A stretch of 64,000 bases of DNA, from positions 1-64,000 of the forward strand of contig NZ_JAOSZE010000023.1 of NCBI RefSeq assembly GCF_025630775.1, given 5' to 3'. Below are positions 48,646 to 57,223 of this stretch, in pieces. Position 1 is the first letter of the stretch; each line of letters opens with the position of its first letter. A program made the translations under genes and the position numbers. The notes under the pieces are model-generated. The model was not told the DNA's origin. It worked only from the letters and a program-made list of their open reading frames with translations, and searched no databases. The stretch is from Actinoplanes sp. KI2. GTDB taxonomy: Bacteria > Actinomycetota > Actinomycetes > Mycobacteriales > Micromonosporaceae.

Positions 48646-49392
48646 ATGATTGATGTCGCAGATGTGAGCCGCCGCTACGAGGGCGACCAGGCCGCCCTCG
48701 ACCACCTGAGCCTGTACGTGGCCGAGGGCGAGTGCCTGGCGCTGCTCGGCCCCTCCGGCAGCGGCAAGTCGACCCTGCTCAACCTGATCGCCGGCCTCGA
48801 CCGTCCCACCGGCGGCACCGTGACGGTCGCCGGCACCCGGGTGGACCGGCTGAGCGAGGCCGCCGCCGCCCGCTACCGGCGGGCCACCATCGGCCTGGTC
48901 TTCCAGTTCTTCAACCTGCTCGACGACCTGACCGTCGCCGACAACGTGCTGCTGCCCGCGCAGATCGCCGGGCGGCCCGCCGCCCGGTCGCGCGAACGCG
49001 CCCGCGAGCTGCTCGAGACCCTCGGCATCGACCGGCACGCCGACGCCTATCCCGGCCGTCTCTCCGGCGGAGAACGCCAGCGGGTCGCCGTGGCGCGGGC
49101 GCTGATGAACCGGCCGCCGTTGCTGCTCGCGGACGAGCCGACCGGCGCGCTCGACACCGCGTCGGGCGCGGAGGTGCGCAAACTGCTGGTCGACCTGCAC
49201 GCGGACGGCCAGACGATCGTCCTGGTCACTCACGACGAGGCCCTGGCCACCGCGGTCGCCACCCGCACCGTCCGCCTCGTCGACGGGCGGGTGACGGGCA
49301 TGACCGACTGCACCGAGCGGCACCTCCGTGAGTTGCGCGGCCAGGCCGCAGGCGAGGGCCAGAAGGGCATGCCTGAGGAGGGCACGGCCTGA
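48646..49392 (+). CDS. ABC exporter ATPase (LolD/MacB-type) with repeat-derived C-terminal tail
   Basis: 248 residues. Walker A LLGPSGSGKSTLLN, Q-loop VFQFFNLLDDLTV, signature LSGGERQRVAVARAL, Walker B LLLADEPTGALD, and H-switch VTHDEALA. The NBD would normally end at LVDGRVTG. The last ~30 residues, from MTDCTERHLREL to MPEEGTA, are copy 3 of the 93-bp element (49300-49392), fused in frame. TAGCGT 8 bp before ATG 48646 suggests a leaderless mRNA. The stop overlaps the permease start (TGATG). Confidence 0.93.
   Translation: MIDVADVSRRYEGDQAALDHLSLYVAEGECLALLGPSGSGKSTLLNLIAGLDRPTGGTVTVAGTRVDRLSEAAAARYRRATIGLVFQFFNLLDDLTVADNVLLPAQIAGRPAARSRERARELLETLGIDRHADAYPGRLSGGERQRVAVARALMNRPPLLLADEPTGALDTASGAEVRKLLVDLHADGQTIVLVTHDEALATAVATRTVRLVDGRVTGMTDCTERHLRELRGQAAGEGQKGMPEEGTA
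49300..49392 (+). repeat. Intercistronic 93-bp element, copy 3, fused to the ATPase C-terminus
   Basis: Same length and codon phase as copies 1 and 2, but here the preceding gene reads straight into it. The peptide contains CTERHLREL, AGEGQKGMP and GTA. An internal ATG (49300) corresponds to the start codon of the other two copies. The 3' part supplies GAGGAGG 8 bp before the permease ATG at 49392. The stop/start junction is TGATG rather than ATGA. Confidence 0.75.
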
Positions 49393-51623
49393 TGAGCGCC
49401 ATCCGGACCGTGGTACGTGGGGCGCAGCGACGCCGGGTCTCCACGATCGTGATCATCGCGGCGACGACGATGGCCGTGACCGCGACCGTCCTCGCCGGCC
49501 TGCTGCTGGCCGCGTCGTCGGCGCCGTTCGCCACCGCGTTCGCCCGGCAGAACGGCGCGCACCTGACCGCGCTCTTCGACTCGGCGAGGACGACCAGGGA
49601 GCAGGCCGCGGCCACCGCCTCGCAGGCCGGGCAGGCGATCGGCCCGTTCCCGGTGGCCACCGCCACCGTCAAGCAGGATCCGCACAACCCGCCCATCCCG
49701 CCGCTGAAGGTCGTCGGGCGGGCGAACCCGGGCAGCGACCCGATCGACAAGGTCACCCTGCTGGCCGGACGCTGGGCGCGCACCACGGGCGAGATCGTGG
49801 TGGCCCGCACCAACCTGATGATCCCCACCGGCACCACGCTGCGGCTGGCGAACGGGTCCACGCTGACGGTCGTCGGCGAAGCCCGGTCGCTCAGCCAGAC
49901 CGCGCAGGGCTGGGTGACACCCGACGAGGTCGCCGCGCTCGGGCAGACCGGCTGGCAGATGCTCTACCGGTACGCCGACGCGGGCACCGAGGCCGCGATG
50001 ACCGCGCACCGCACCGCGCTGGGACCGGGCGTGCAGGCCCAATCCTGGCTGCAGGTGCGCGACGACGCCGGGCACCGCACCCGGCTGTACGTTCCGCTGC
50101 TGAGCGCGTTCGGGCTGATCGGCCTGGCCCTGGCCGCGCTGGTCATCGGCAACGTCACCGCGGGCACGGTCGCCTCGGCCACCCGCCGCATCGGCGTCAT
50201 GAAGGCGCTCGGGCTGACCCCGGCGCAGGTGGTGCGCGCGTGCCTGGCCCAGGCCCTGATCCCCGGCCTGATCGGCGCGGTCCTCGGGATCATCGCCGGT
50301 GACCTGCTCGCGGTGCCGCTGACCGCCGACGTCGCCGACCTGTTCGGCACCGTCCCGATGTCGGTCACCCCGTGGGTGGACGCCGCCGCGATCATCGCCG
50401 CCGTGCTGGTCATCGCCGCGACCGCGGCACCCGCCGCGTGGCGGGCCGCCCGGTTGCGCACGGTCGACGCGCTCGCCGTCGGCCGCACCCCGCACCACGG
50501 CCGTGGCCGCGTCGCCGCCCGGCTCGCCGCCCGCACGAGGCTGCCGAGGCCGGTCAGCCTCGGGCTCGCCCAGCCGTTCACCAGGCCGGCCCGGCTGCTG
50601 GCCATGCTGCTGACGATCGGGATCGGCACGGCGGCGGTGACCTTCGCGATCGGCCTGGCCATCTCGCTGCGTCAGGTCCAGGCCGCCGACCAGAAGCCGG
50701 ACACCTCCGCCGACGTGCTCGTCGCGCCGGATCCGGGCGGCACCGACCCGCGGGCCGTCCTCGCCGCCGCGCCGGGAACCGGGCAGTTCTACGGCCGGGG
50801 ACCCGCGGACATCGCCGTCGACGGGCTGCGGGAGCCCGCTCGCGGCACCGTCACCAGCGGCGACGCCCGCTGGGCCGGTTACGAGATGCTCGACGGCCGC
50901 TGGTACACCGCACCGGGCGAGGCCGTCGTCAGCACCGGCTTCCTCACCGCCACCGGCAAGCACCTCGGCGACACGGTCACCGGCGCCGGCCACGGGCCGC
51001 TCACCCTTGTCGGCGAGGTGTTCGACGGCAGCGCCAACAACCACCTGTACACCGACGTCGCGAGCATCCCCGGCCAGAAGCCGATCCTCGAGTGGTACGT
51101 CAAGCTCCGGCCCGGCACCGACCGCACCGCCTACCTCGAGGCGCTGCTGAGCAAGCACGTAGTCGCCGAGGCCACCCGGACCGAGGGCCTGGACGGGACG
51201 CTGATCGTGCTCGACTCGCTCACCGCCCTCCTCACGGCGCTGCTGGTGTCCGTGGCCGGGCTCGGTGTGCTCAACGCGGTCGTGCTCGACTCGCGCGACC
51301 GGGTGCACGACATCGGCGTACACAAGTCGGTCGGGATGACGCCGAAGCAGACCGCCGCGATGGTCGTCGCCTCGGTCGGCATCCCCGGCCTGATCGGCGG
51401 CCTCGCCGGTGTCCCGGCGGGACTCCTGCTGCATCGATGGGCGCTGCCCGCCATGGCGCACGGCGCCGGCATCCGGCTTCCCCGGACCACCGTCGACGTG
51501 TTCGCGCCGGGCCTGCTCGCCGTCCTGGCGCTGGCCGGCCTGGTCCTCGCGGCCGCCGGCGCCCTGCTCCCGGCGGGCTGGGCGGCCCGGACCCGCACAG
51601 CGGTGGCACTGCGCACCGAATGA
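49392..51623 (+). CDS. FtsX-like ABC exporter permease
   Basis: 743 residues. One N-terminal helix (about 18-42), a ~190-residue extracytoplasmic domain, then two FtsX modules: helices in LLSAFGLIGLALAALVIGNVTAGTVASATRRIGVMKALGLTPAQVV and again at LVSVAGLGVLNAVVLDSRDRVHDIGVHKSVGMTPKQTAAM. An extra helix pair and a second external domain lie between (about 400-610). The RxxxIGVMKALG loops contact the ATPase. The complex probably exports or extracts peptides, lipids or antimicrobials by a MacB-type mechanism. Controlled perhaps by the divergent NarL-type system. Confidence 0.92.
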   Translation: MSAIRTVVRGAQRRRVSTIVIIAATTMAVTATVLAGLLLAASSAPFATAFARQNGAHLTALFDSARTTREQAAATASQAGQAIGPFPVATATVKQDPHNPPIPPLKVVGRANPGSDPIDKVTLLAGRWARTTGEIVVARTNLMIPTGTTLRLANGSTLTVVGEARSLSQTAQGWVTPDEVAALGQTGWQMLYRYADAGTEAAMTAHRTALGPGVQAQSWLQVRDDAGHRTRLYVPLLSAFGLIGLALAALVIGNVTAGTVASATRRIGVMKALGLTPAQVVRACLAQALIPGLIGAVLGIIAGDLLAVPLTADVADLFGTVPMSVTPWVDAAAIIAAVLVIAATAAPAAWRAARLRTVDALAVGRTPHHGRGRVAARLAARTRLPRPVSLGLAQPFTRPARLLAMLLTIGIGTAAVTFAIGLAISLRQVQAADQKPDTSADVLVAPDPGGTDPRAVLAAAPGTGQFYGRGPADIAVDGLREPARGTVTSGDARWAGYEMLDGRWYTAPGEAVVSTGFLTATGKHLGDTVTGAGHGPLTLVGEVFDGSANNHLYTDVASIPGQKPILEWYVKLRPGTDRTAYLEALLSKHVVAEATRTEGLDGTLIVLDSLTALLTALLVSVAGLGVLNAVVLDSRDRVHDIGVHKSVGMTPKQTAAMVVASVGIPGLIGGLAGVPAGLLLHRWALPAMAHGAGIRLPRTTVDVFAPGLLAVLALAGLVLAAAGALLPAGWAARTRTAVALRTE

Positions 51624-51654
51624 GAGCCCGGACCGCCGACGGAGGGAGGGCACA

Positions 51655-52635
51655 CTAGCCGCCGTAGCTGTAGCCGCCGCCGCTGCCGGGGACCTTGACC
51701 GGCAGCCCGCGGCGTGCCCGCTCGCCGCGCCAGGCCACCTGGCAGATGTCCCACGCCGTGCCGACCACCACGATCAGGATGATCAGAAGTGAGAGCCAGT
51801 GCTTCACGTCCGAGTCCGGGCCGACCGTCGCGAACCGGTGGAACTCCGGGTTGAAGAACCGGTCGGTGGCCAGCAGCCAGACCAGCGGGACCGCCCCGGC
51901 CAGCTGCAGCACGGCGTTGACCAGGGTGACCGTGCGGTTCCACGTGCCCAGCCGCCACACCCACACCTGGTAGGCGCACTGCAGCAGGAGCACCACGATG
52001 AAGTACGGCCACCAGAACGACCAGTTCGCCGGGTCGAGCACCGGGACGCCGAGGGTGAACTGCTGCCAGACCAGCGCCGCGATCAGCAGCACCGGCCAGA
52101 CCAGGCTCATCGCCAGCTGCGCGACCGGCATCCCGCTCGGCTCGTACTTCGGCAGATCCTTGACCGACCAGGCGACCCGCAGTTTGTCCTTCGCGGTGCC
52201 GGTGCGCTCGATGATCGCGAAGATCAGCGTCGTCCAGAACAGCATCTGCACGCCGACGGTGAGCGTGGTGGTCACCGCCGTGCCGATCACCTCGCCGAAC
52301 GTCGAGCCGTCGAGCACCTCGAGGACGACCAGGACGGCCACCACGAGCGGCAGCACGGTGGACAGCAGCGTCACGGTCAGCCGCCGCCACGGTGGAAAGA
52401 GGGCCGGCCCGATCAGGTAGCCCGAGCGCCCCGCGTAGCTGTCGGCCAGCCGATCCGGATCGCCGAGCTCGGTCAGCGTCGCCTCGACGGCGGCGTCGCG
52501 CTCCGCCCCGGCGTCCACCCGGGCGTCCACCGCGTCCGCTATGGACGCTCGCAGCTCACGGTCGATGTCGGCGCGCTGCTGCTCCGGGACGCGGCGCAGA
52601 GCGGTGTAGACGTAACGGTCGACGAGACTGGTCAT
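51655..52635 (-). CDS. HAAS-domain multi-pass membrane protein paired with PadR
   Basis: 326 residues from ATG 52635 (ATGA overlap with the PadR stop). The N-terminal ~65 residues are a HAAS-type helical domain (MTSLVDRYVYTALRRVPEQQRADIDRELRASIADAVDARV...LGDPDRLADSYAG). Six to seven membrane helices follow, with loops containing WSFWWPYF and QVWVWRLGTW. The C-terminus ends in a short Gly/Tyr tail. HAAS domains are found next to PadR regulators and are thought to relay membrane signals; the signal is unknown here. Confidence 0.82.
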   Translation of the reverse strand: MTSLVDRYVYTALRRVPEQQRADIDRELRASIADAVDARVDAGAERDAAVEATLTELGDPDRLADSYAGRSGYLIGPALFPPWRRLTVTLLSTVLPLVVAVLVVLEVLDGSTFGEVIGTAVTTTLTVGVQMLFWTTLIFAIIERTGTAKDKLRVAWSVKDLPKYEPSGMPVAQLAMSLVWPVLLIAALVWQQFTLGVPVLDPANWSFWWPYFIVVLLLQCAYQVWVWRLGTWNRTVTLVNAVLQLAGAVPLVWLLATDRFFNPEFHRFATVGPDSDVKHWLSLLIILIVVVGTAWDICQVAWRGERARRGLPVKVPGSGGGYSYGG

Positions 52636-52979
52636 TTCTTGCTCCCCGTGGTCGTGTCCAGATCGGTGATCGCCTTGCCGAGCCGGGACCACTCGGTGGT
52701 CAGCGTGTCGGCGAGCGCGTCGCCCTGCTCGGTGGTGCGGTAGAACTTCCGCGGGCGCGCCTCGTCCGTGTTCCACTCGCTGGTCAGCAGCCCCTGCGCC
52801 TCGAGCCGGCGCAGCAGCGGATAGAGCGTGTTGGCCTCCACCTCGAAGCCGGCCCCGCTCAGCGTCTCGAGCAGCGAATAGCCGTAGCCCGGCTCCCGCA
52901 GCACCATCAGGCTCGCGACGACCACCGTGCCGCGCCGCAGCTCCTGCAGATGCCCCGCGAGCGTCGCATCCATTGTCAT
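52632..52979 (-). CDS. PadR-family transcriptional regulator
   Basis: 115 residues from ATG 52979 (a second ATG at 52973; the frame is open to 53003 but that runs into the operator-like palindrome). Winged-helix PadR fold: LQELRRGTVVVASLMVLREPGYGYSLLETL, FEVEANTLYPLLRRLEAQGLLTSEW, PRKFYRTTEQGDALADTL, and a C-terminal dimerisation helix. Coupled to the HAAS membrane protein, which it probably co-regulates with itself. Confidence 0.93.
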   Translation of the reverse strand: MTMDATLAGHLQELRRGTVVVASLMVLREPGYGYSLLETLSGAGFEVEANTLYPLLRRLEAQGLLTSEWNTDEARPRKFYRTTEQGDALADTLTTEWSRLGKAITDLDTTTGSKK

Positions 52980-52995
52980 GCGAGAGACGATACTG

Positions 52996-53014
52996 TGCCA
53001 CACACACTATGGCA
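52996..53014. promoter_or_regulatory. Candidate PadR operator
   Basis: TGCCA-N9-TGGCA inverted repeat 17 bp upstream of the PadR ATG, in an AT-richer stretch with ACACACAC/GTGTGTGT content like that seen in PadR sites. Position fits autoregulation. Confidence 0.45.
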
Positions 53015-53160
53015 AGCTGATACAGCGATGTGCGATTCAAAGGCAGATCATTCGGTACGCGACGACGGCCCGGCAACCGCAGCGGCGGCCGCCCCCGATG
53101 CGCCTCGCGAGCTGGCTGCAACGCCAGCCCGTGACGCGACCGCCGGGCGGAGATCGGTGG

Positions 53161-54057
53161 TCAGATCCGGACGCGATGACCCGCGGGTGATACGTGAGCG
53201 CCCCCTCGCGGTCCACGCCGCCGGTTCCTACGCAGCGCGACGACCACGACCGCGACCAGCGCGAGCGCACCGGCGCCGAGGGATCCGACGAGCCACCACG
53301 AGACCGTCGACGGCGGATCGGTCATCGTCCCCGAGATCCAGCCCGCGAGCTGATCGGTCCGGGCCGCGAAGTCGGCGCCCGCGTGCGGGCACAACGGCCC
53401 GGTGCTGACCACCGCCAGCAGGGTCGCCGTCCCGTCCCTGCCCTCGCGGAAGTACGGCCCCCCGGAGTCGTGCGGGCAGGCGCTGGTGTCGTCCGCCGGC
53501 CGGGCCCCCGACATGTCCAGCGTCGTGTCCCGCACCCCGTCGACCTCGAACACCCCGGTCCGCAGCCCCGGCGACGCCGCGTCCTCGTCCCCGGTCAGCG
53601 CGCCGAACCCGGTCAGCCGCAGCCGGTCGCCGACCCGCGGCGGCTCGGTACCGACCCGGATCGGGCGGACCCCGCTGATCGGCGCGCTGAGCTCGGCCAG
53701 CGCCACGTCGTGGTCCGGCGCCTGGTACGCCGCGATCACCGGGACGGTCCGGGCGCCCACCGTGGCCGTCGTCCGCCGGGCGACCGTCCGGCTGACGTGC
53801 TTGCCGCCGGCGTCCCGGAAGCAGTGCCCGGCCGTGATCACCCAGCGCGGCGCGACCAGCGACCCGGAGCACCAGCTGTCCCGGCTGCCGCCGTCCCCGG
53901 TCGGGATGCCGATCATCGTCAGCTTGGCGGAGAACTGGTACTTCCCGGCCGGCGGACGGTCCCCGTGCGCGATGGCGTCCGCCGGTCGAGGGGTCCCCAC
54001 GACCATTGCCACCACCACCGCGCCGAGGGCGAGATAGTTTCGCACCGTACGTAGCAC
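53161..54057 (-). CDS. Membrane-anchored trypsin-like serine protease
   Basis: 298 residues. Signal peptide about 1-28 (YLALGAVVVAMVVGTPRPADA). Chymotrypsin-fold triad: His78 in VITAGHC, Asp117 in DHDVALAEL, Ser198 in CPHDSGGP. The usual zymogen N-terminus IVGG is replaced by IAHG, so activation may not follow the trypsinogen mode. Cys pairs fit disulfides. A C-terminal membrane helix (about 253-275) and RRNRRRGPRGG tail anchor it to the outer face of the membrane. Single gene, divergent from the OmpR-type operon. Confidence 0.88.
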   Translation of the reverse strand: MLRTVRNYLALGAVVVAMVVGTPRPADAIAHGDRPPAGKYQFSAKLTMIGIPTGDGGSRDSWCSGSLVAPRWVITAGHCFRDAGGKHVSRTVARRTTATVGARTVPVIAAYQAPDHDVALAELSAPISGVRPIRVGTEPPRVGDRLRLTGFGALTGDEDAASPGLRTGVFEVDGVRDTTLDMSGARPADDTSACPHDSGGPYFREGRDGTATLLAVVSTGPLCPHAGADFAARTDQLAGWISGTMTDPPSTVSWWLVGSLGAGALALVAVVVVALRRNRRRGPRGGAHVSPAGHRVRI

Positions 54058-54104
54058 GGCGATCAGGCTGCCGGGCGGGCCGTCGAGCGACCGTCAGCGA
54101 GCCG

Positions 54105-54122
54105 CTTACGGAACCTTTATCC
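54105..54122 (+). promoter_or_regulatory. Direct-repeat regulator site A upstream of the OmpR-type operon
   Basis: CTTACG and TTTATC begin 11 bp apart (54105 and 54116), the spacing of OmpR/PhoB-family half-sites. The same 18-bp pattern recurs before the DUF1800 gene at 55945. Lies between the protease and the response regulator starts, so could act on both. Confidence 0.55.
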
Positions 54123-54165
54123 GGCCCGTGCCAGCCTGTGGCGTACACCGAAGAAGGGGAACCGC

Positions 54166-54825
54166 GTGCGGGTGCTGCTGGCCGACGACGAGCGGATGCT
54201 CGCCGACACGGTGGCCGACGGCCTGCGCCGGCTGGCGATGGCGGTCGACGTGGTCTACGACGGGGACAGCGCCGTGGAGCGGCTCGACGTGAACCGCTAC
54301 GACGTGGCCGTCCTCGACCGGGACATGCCGGGCCGCACCGGCGACGAGGTGTGCCGCCGCATCGTGAGCTCCGGCGCCACCACCCGGGTGCTGCTGCTGA
54401 CCGCCGCGGCCGGGATCCGGGACCGGGTCGAGGGGCTCGGGCTCGGCGCCGACGACTACCTGACCAAGCCGTTCGCGTTCGCCGAGCTGGTGGCCCGCCT
54501 CCAGGCCCTCTCCCGGCGCTCGGCCCCGGCCCTGCCCCCGGTGCTGGAACGCGACGGCGTCACGCTCGACACCACCCGGCACACCGCGTCCCGCGACGGC
54601 CTCGTCCTCACCCTCTCGCCCAAGGAGTTCGCCGTGCTGCAGGTGCTGCTGCGGGCCGGCGGCCAGGTGGTCAGCGCCGAGGACCTGCTCGAACAGGCCT
54701 GGGACGAGAACGCCGACCCGTTCACCAACTCGGTCCGGGTCACGATCATGACGCTGCGCCGCAAGCTCGGCGACCCGCCGGTGATCCACACCGTGCCCCG
54801 CGTCGGCTACCGGCTCGGCTCGTGA
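54166..54825 (+). CDS. OmpR/PhoB-type response regulator
   Basis: 219 residues from GTG 54166 with AAGGGG 7 bp upstream. Receiver: MRVLLADDERMLADTVADGLRR, phospho-acceptor Asp51 in VAVLDRDMPG, Thr in LLLTAA, and Lys in DDYLTKPFAFAEL. C-terminal winged helix: LTLSPKEFAVLQVLLRAGGQVVSAEDLLEQAWDENADPFTNSVRVTIMTLRRKLG. It lies one base-pair overlap from its kinase (GTGA). It probably binds sites A and B (54105 and 55945). Confidence 0.95.
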   Translation: MRVLLADDERMLADTVADGLRRLAMAVDVVYDGDSAVERLDVNRYDVAVLDRDMPGRTGDEVCRRIVSSGATTRVLLLTAAAGIRDRVEGLGLGADDYLTKPFAFAELVARLQALSRRSAPALPPVLERDGVTLDTTRHTASRDGLVLTLSPKEFAVLQVLLRAGGQVVSAEDLLEQAWDENADPFTNSVRVTIMTLRRKLGDPPVIHTVPRVGYRLGS

Positions 54826-55910
54826 CCCACCGCTCCCCGGCCCGGCGGATGCTGCTGGTCTGCGCCCTGCTCCTGCTCGCCGCCCAGTTCGCCGGGAGCC
54901 TCGCCGACCGGCTGGTCGCCCTCTGGGTCGACTTCGTGCCGGTCTCGTGCGGCTCCCCGGGCAACGCCGGCTACCTGTGCAACCAGCTGTTCCGGCACCC
55001 CAGCATCGTCCCGCTCACCACCCGGCTGCTCGTCCTGCTGGTGCTGCTGGCGATCGGCGCGGCCGCGATCCGCTGGTGCCTCGCCCCGCTGCGCGACATC
55101 GTCCCGCTGATCGCCGACGTCGGCCCGCAGAACCTCGGCCACCGCCTGCGCCCCGGCACCGGCCGCGACGAGCTGGCCACCCTGGGCCGCGCCATCGACG
55201 ACATGATGGACCGGATCGCCGTCGGCTACGACGCGCAGCGCCGGTTCGCCGCCGACGCCTCGCACGAGCTGCGCACCCCGCTCGCCGTACAGCGGGCACT
55301 GATCGAGATCAGCATGGCCCAGGATCTGACCGCCGGCCAGATCGCGCTGCTCGCCACCCAGCTGCTGGAGACCAACCAGCGCAACGAGCGCCTGATCGAG
55401 GGCCTGCTGGTGCTCAGCGAGAGCGACCGCGGCCTGGTCGCCCGCTCCCCGGTACGCCTGGACGAGGTCACCCGGACCGTGCTCGCCGCACACCAGGCCC
55501 GCGCCGCCGAGTCCGGGGTCACCATCACCAGCACGCTCGAGCCGCGCACCGTCCAGGGCGAGCAGGTGCTGCTGGAACGCCTGGTCACCAACCTCGTGCA
55601 GAACGCGATCAAGTACAACCGCCCGGGCGGCACGATCGACGTCCGGGTCGCCGGCCACCCGGCGCTGATCGTCACGAACACCGGCGACGACGTCCCGCCC
55701 GAGGAGGTGACCGGCCTGTTCGAGCCGTTCCACCGCCTCTCCGGCACCCGCATCGACCACAGCGGCGGCGCCGGCCTCGGGCTGTCCATCGCCCGCTCGA
55801 TCACCCGCGCCCACGGCGGCACCATCGCCGCCCACTCCACCGGCCACGACGGCCTGCGGGTCCAGGTGTCCCTCCCGGCCCAGGAGACGGCACCGGCCCG
55901 CACGCCCTGA
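54822..55910 (+). CDS. Sensor histidine kinase
   Basis: 362 residues from GTG 54822. Two membrane helices (about 10-28 and 70-92) flank a short extracytoplasmic loop with Cys pairs (VSCGSPGNAGYLCNQLF). HAMP-like segment, then the HisKA box RRFAADASHELRTPLAVQRALIE, N-box LVTNLVQNAIKYN, and G boxes GGAGLGLSIARSITRAHGG. The G1 position reads NTGDDVP. Cognate kinase of the preceding regulator. The small external loop suggests sensing of a membrane or wall signal. Confidence 0.94.
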   Translation: MTHRSPARRMLLVCALLLLAAQFAGSLADRLVALWVDFVPVSCGSPGNAGYLCNQLFRHPSIVPLTTRLLVLLVLLAIGAAAIRWCLAPLRDIVPLIADVGPQNLGHRLRPGTGRDELATLGRAIDDMMDRIAVGYDAQRRFAADASHELRTPLAVQRALIEISMAQDLTAGQIALLATQLLETNQRNERLIEGLLVLSESDRGLVARSPVRLDEVTRTVLAAHQARAAESGVTITSTLEPRTVQGEQVLLERLVTNLVQNAIKYNRPGGTIDVRVAGHPALIVTNTGDDVPPEEVTGLFEPFHRLSGTRIDHSGGAGLGLSIARSITRAHGGTIAAHSTGHDGLRVQVSLPAQETAPARTP

Positions 55911-55944
55911 TCGTGGTCGATGCGTACCCCGGCCTGACACCGCC

Positions 55945-55976
55945 CTTACCGAACGCTTACCCGGCGGCCCTAGGGT
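55945..55976 (+). promoter_or_regulatory. Direct-repeat regulator site B and leaderless promoter of the DUF1800 gene
   Basis: CTTACC occurs at 55945 and 55956, exactly 11 bp apart, and the 18-bp block matches site A at most positions. TAGGGT (55971-55976) is a -10 hexamer 7 bp before ATG 55984, so the site covers the -35 region of a probably leaderless mRNA. Confidence 0.55.
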
Positions 55977-55983
55977 GGCCGCC

Positions 55984-57213
55984 ATGACGGACCGATCCGT
56001 GGTGGCGCACGTACTGCGGCGGCTGACGTTCGGGCCGACCGCGGCCGAGGTGGACGCCGCGGTGCGCGACGGGCTGCCGGCGACCGTCGACCGGGTCCTC
56101 GCGCCGCCCGGCCCGGTCGCGTACCCGTCGCTGCCGCCGGTCGACCGCAGCGACCGGCAGGCGGCACAGGCTCAGGTCGCCGACGCCACCGCCTGGTGGA
56201 TCGGGCAGATGGCCGGGCGCGGCGGGACCGCTGCCGAGAAGCTGACCTTCTTCTGGCACGGTCACTGGGCCACCAGCGTGCAGAAGGTGCGCTCGGCCGG
56301 CCTCATGCTCACCCAGCAGAAAACCTTGCGCACGTACGGGTCGGGCCCGACCGGCCCGCTGGTCCGGGCGATGCTGCGCGACCCGGCGCTGATCGTCTGG
56401 CTGGACGGGCAGAAGAACACCCGCCGGGCGCCGAACGAGAACCTGGCCCGCGAGTCGATGGAGCTGTTCACGCTCGGCGTCGGCCACTACACCGAGGACG
56501 ACGTGAAGGCGGCCGCCCGGGTGCTCACCGGCTGGACGGTCGACCGGCAGGCCGGCACCAGCCGCCTCGCCCCGGCCCGGCACGCCACCGGCCCGGTCAC
56601 GCTGCTCGGCCGGACCGGACCGCTCGACGTCGACGGCTACGCCGACCTGCTCGTCCGGCACCCGCAGCACGTGCCGTTCCTGGCCGGGCGGGTCTGGCTG
56701 CGCTACGGCGGAACCGGCCCGGCGCCGGCCACGCTCACCGCGGCCGGCAACGACGTGCCCGCCATCCTGCGCGCGCTCGCCCTGGACCCGGCCTTCCCGC
56801 GAACCGCCGGGCAGCTCGTCAAGCAGCCGGTCGAGTGGCTGGTCGGCGCGGTCCGCCAGCTCGGCGTCGACCCGGCCGCGGCCCGCAAGCCACTGCAGGC
56901 CGGGCTGCGCGCACTCGGCCAGGTGCCGTTCCGCCCGCCGAGCGTGGGCGGCTGGCCGGCGGGGGAGGCCTGGCTCACCACCGCCGCCTGCCAGGCCCGG
57001 CTGCGCACCGGCCAGGCCCTCGCCGCCCTCGCCACGGCGACGACCCAGAGGCTCGCCGAGGCGGCGGAGGCCGACCGGCTCGACGCGCTCGCCCGGCTGC
57101 TCGCCGTGGACGCCTGGGCCGGCCGGACCGCCGCGGTGCTGCGGCCGGCCGCGAAGAACCCCGAGCGGCTGCTCGCGATCGGCCTGGCCACCCCCGAGTA
57201 CACGGTCTGCTGA
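55984..57213 (+). CDS. DUF1800 family protein
   Basis: 409 residues from ATG 55984 (GTG 55975 also in frame but inside the -10 hexamer). DUF1800 hallmarks: VVAHVLRRLTFGPTAAEVDAAV, AAEKLTFFWHGHWATSVQKV, the GLMLTQQKTLRTYGSG segment, LDGQKNTRRAPNENLARESMELFTLGVGHYTEDDVKAAARVLTGW, and a C-terminal RLLAIGLATPEYTVC. The NExxARExMELFTLG motif is the family signature. The function is unestablished, but the protein regularly pairs with DUF1501 proteins, as here. No clear signal peptide. Confidence 0.9.
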   Translation: MTDRSVVAHVLRRLTFGPTAAEVDAAVRDGLPATVDRVLAPPGPVAYPSLPPVDRSDRQAAQAQVADATAWWIGQMAGRGGTAAEKLTFFWHGHWATSVQKVRSAGLMLTQQKTLRTYGSGPTGPLVRAMLRDPALIVWLDGQKNTRRAPNENLARESMELFTLGVGHYTEDDVKAAARVLTGWTVDRQAGTSRLAPARHATGPVTLLGRTGPLDVDGYADLLVRHPQHVPFLAGRVWLRYGGTGPAPATLTAAGNDVPAILRALALDPAFPRTAGQLVKQPVEWLVGAVRQLGVDPAAARKPLQAGLRALGQVPFRPPSVGGWPAGEAWLTTAACQARLRTGQALAALATATTQRLAEAAEADRLDALARLLAVDAWAGRTAAVLRPAAKNPERLLAIGLATPEYTVC

Positions 57214-57223
57214 GGAGGCAGGA

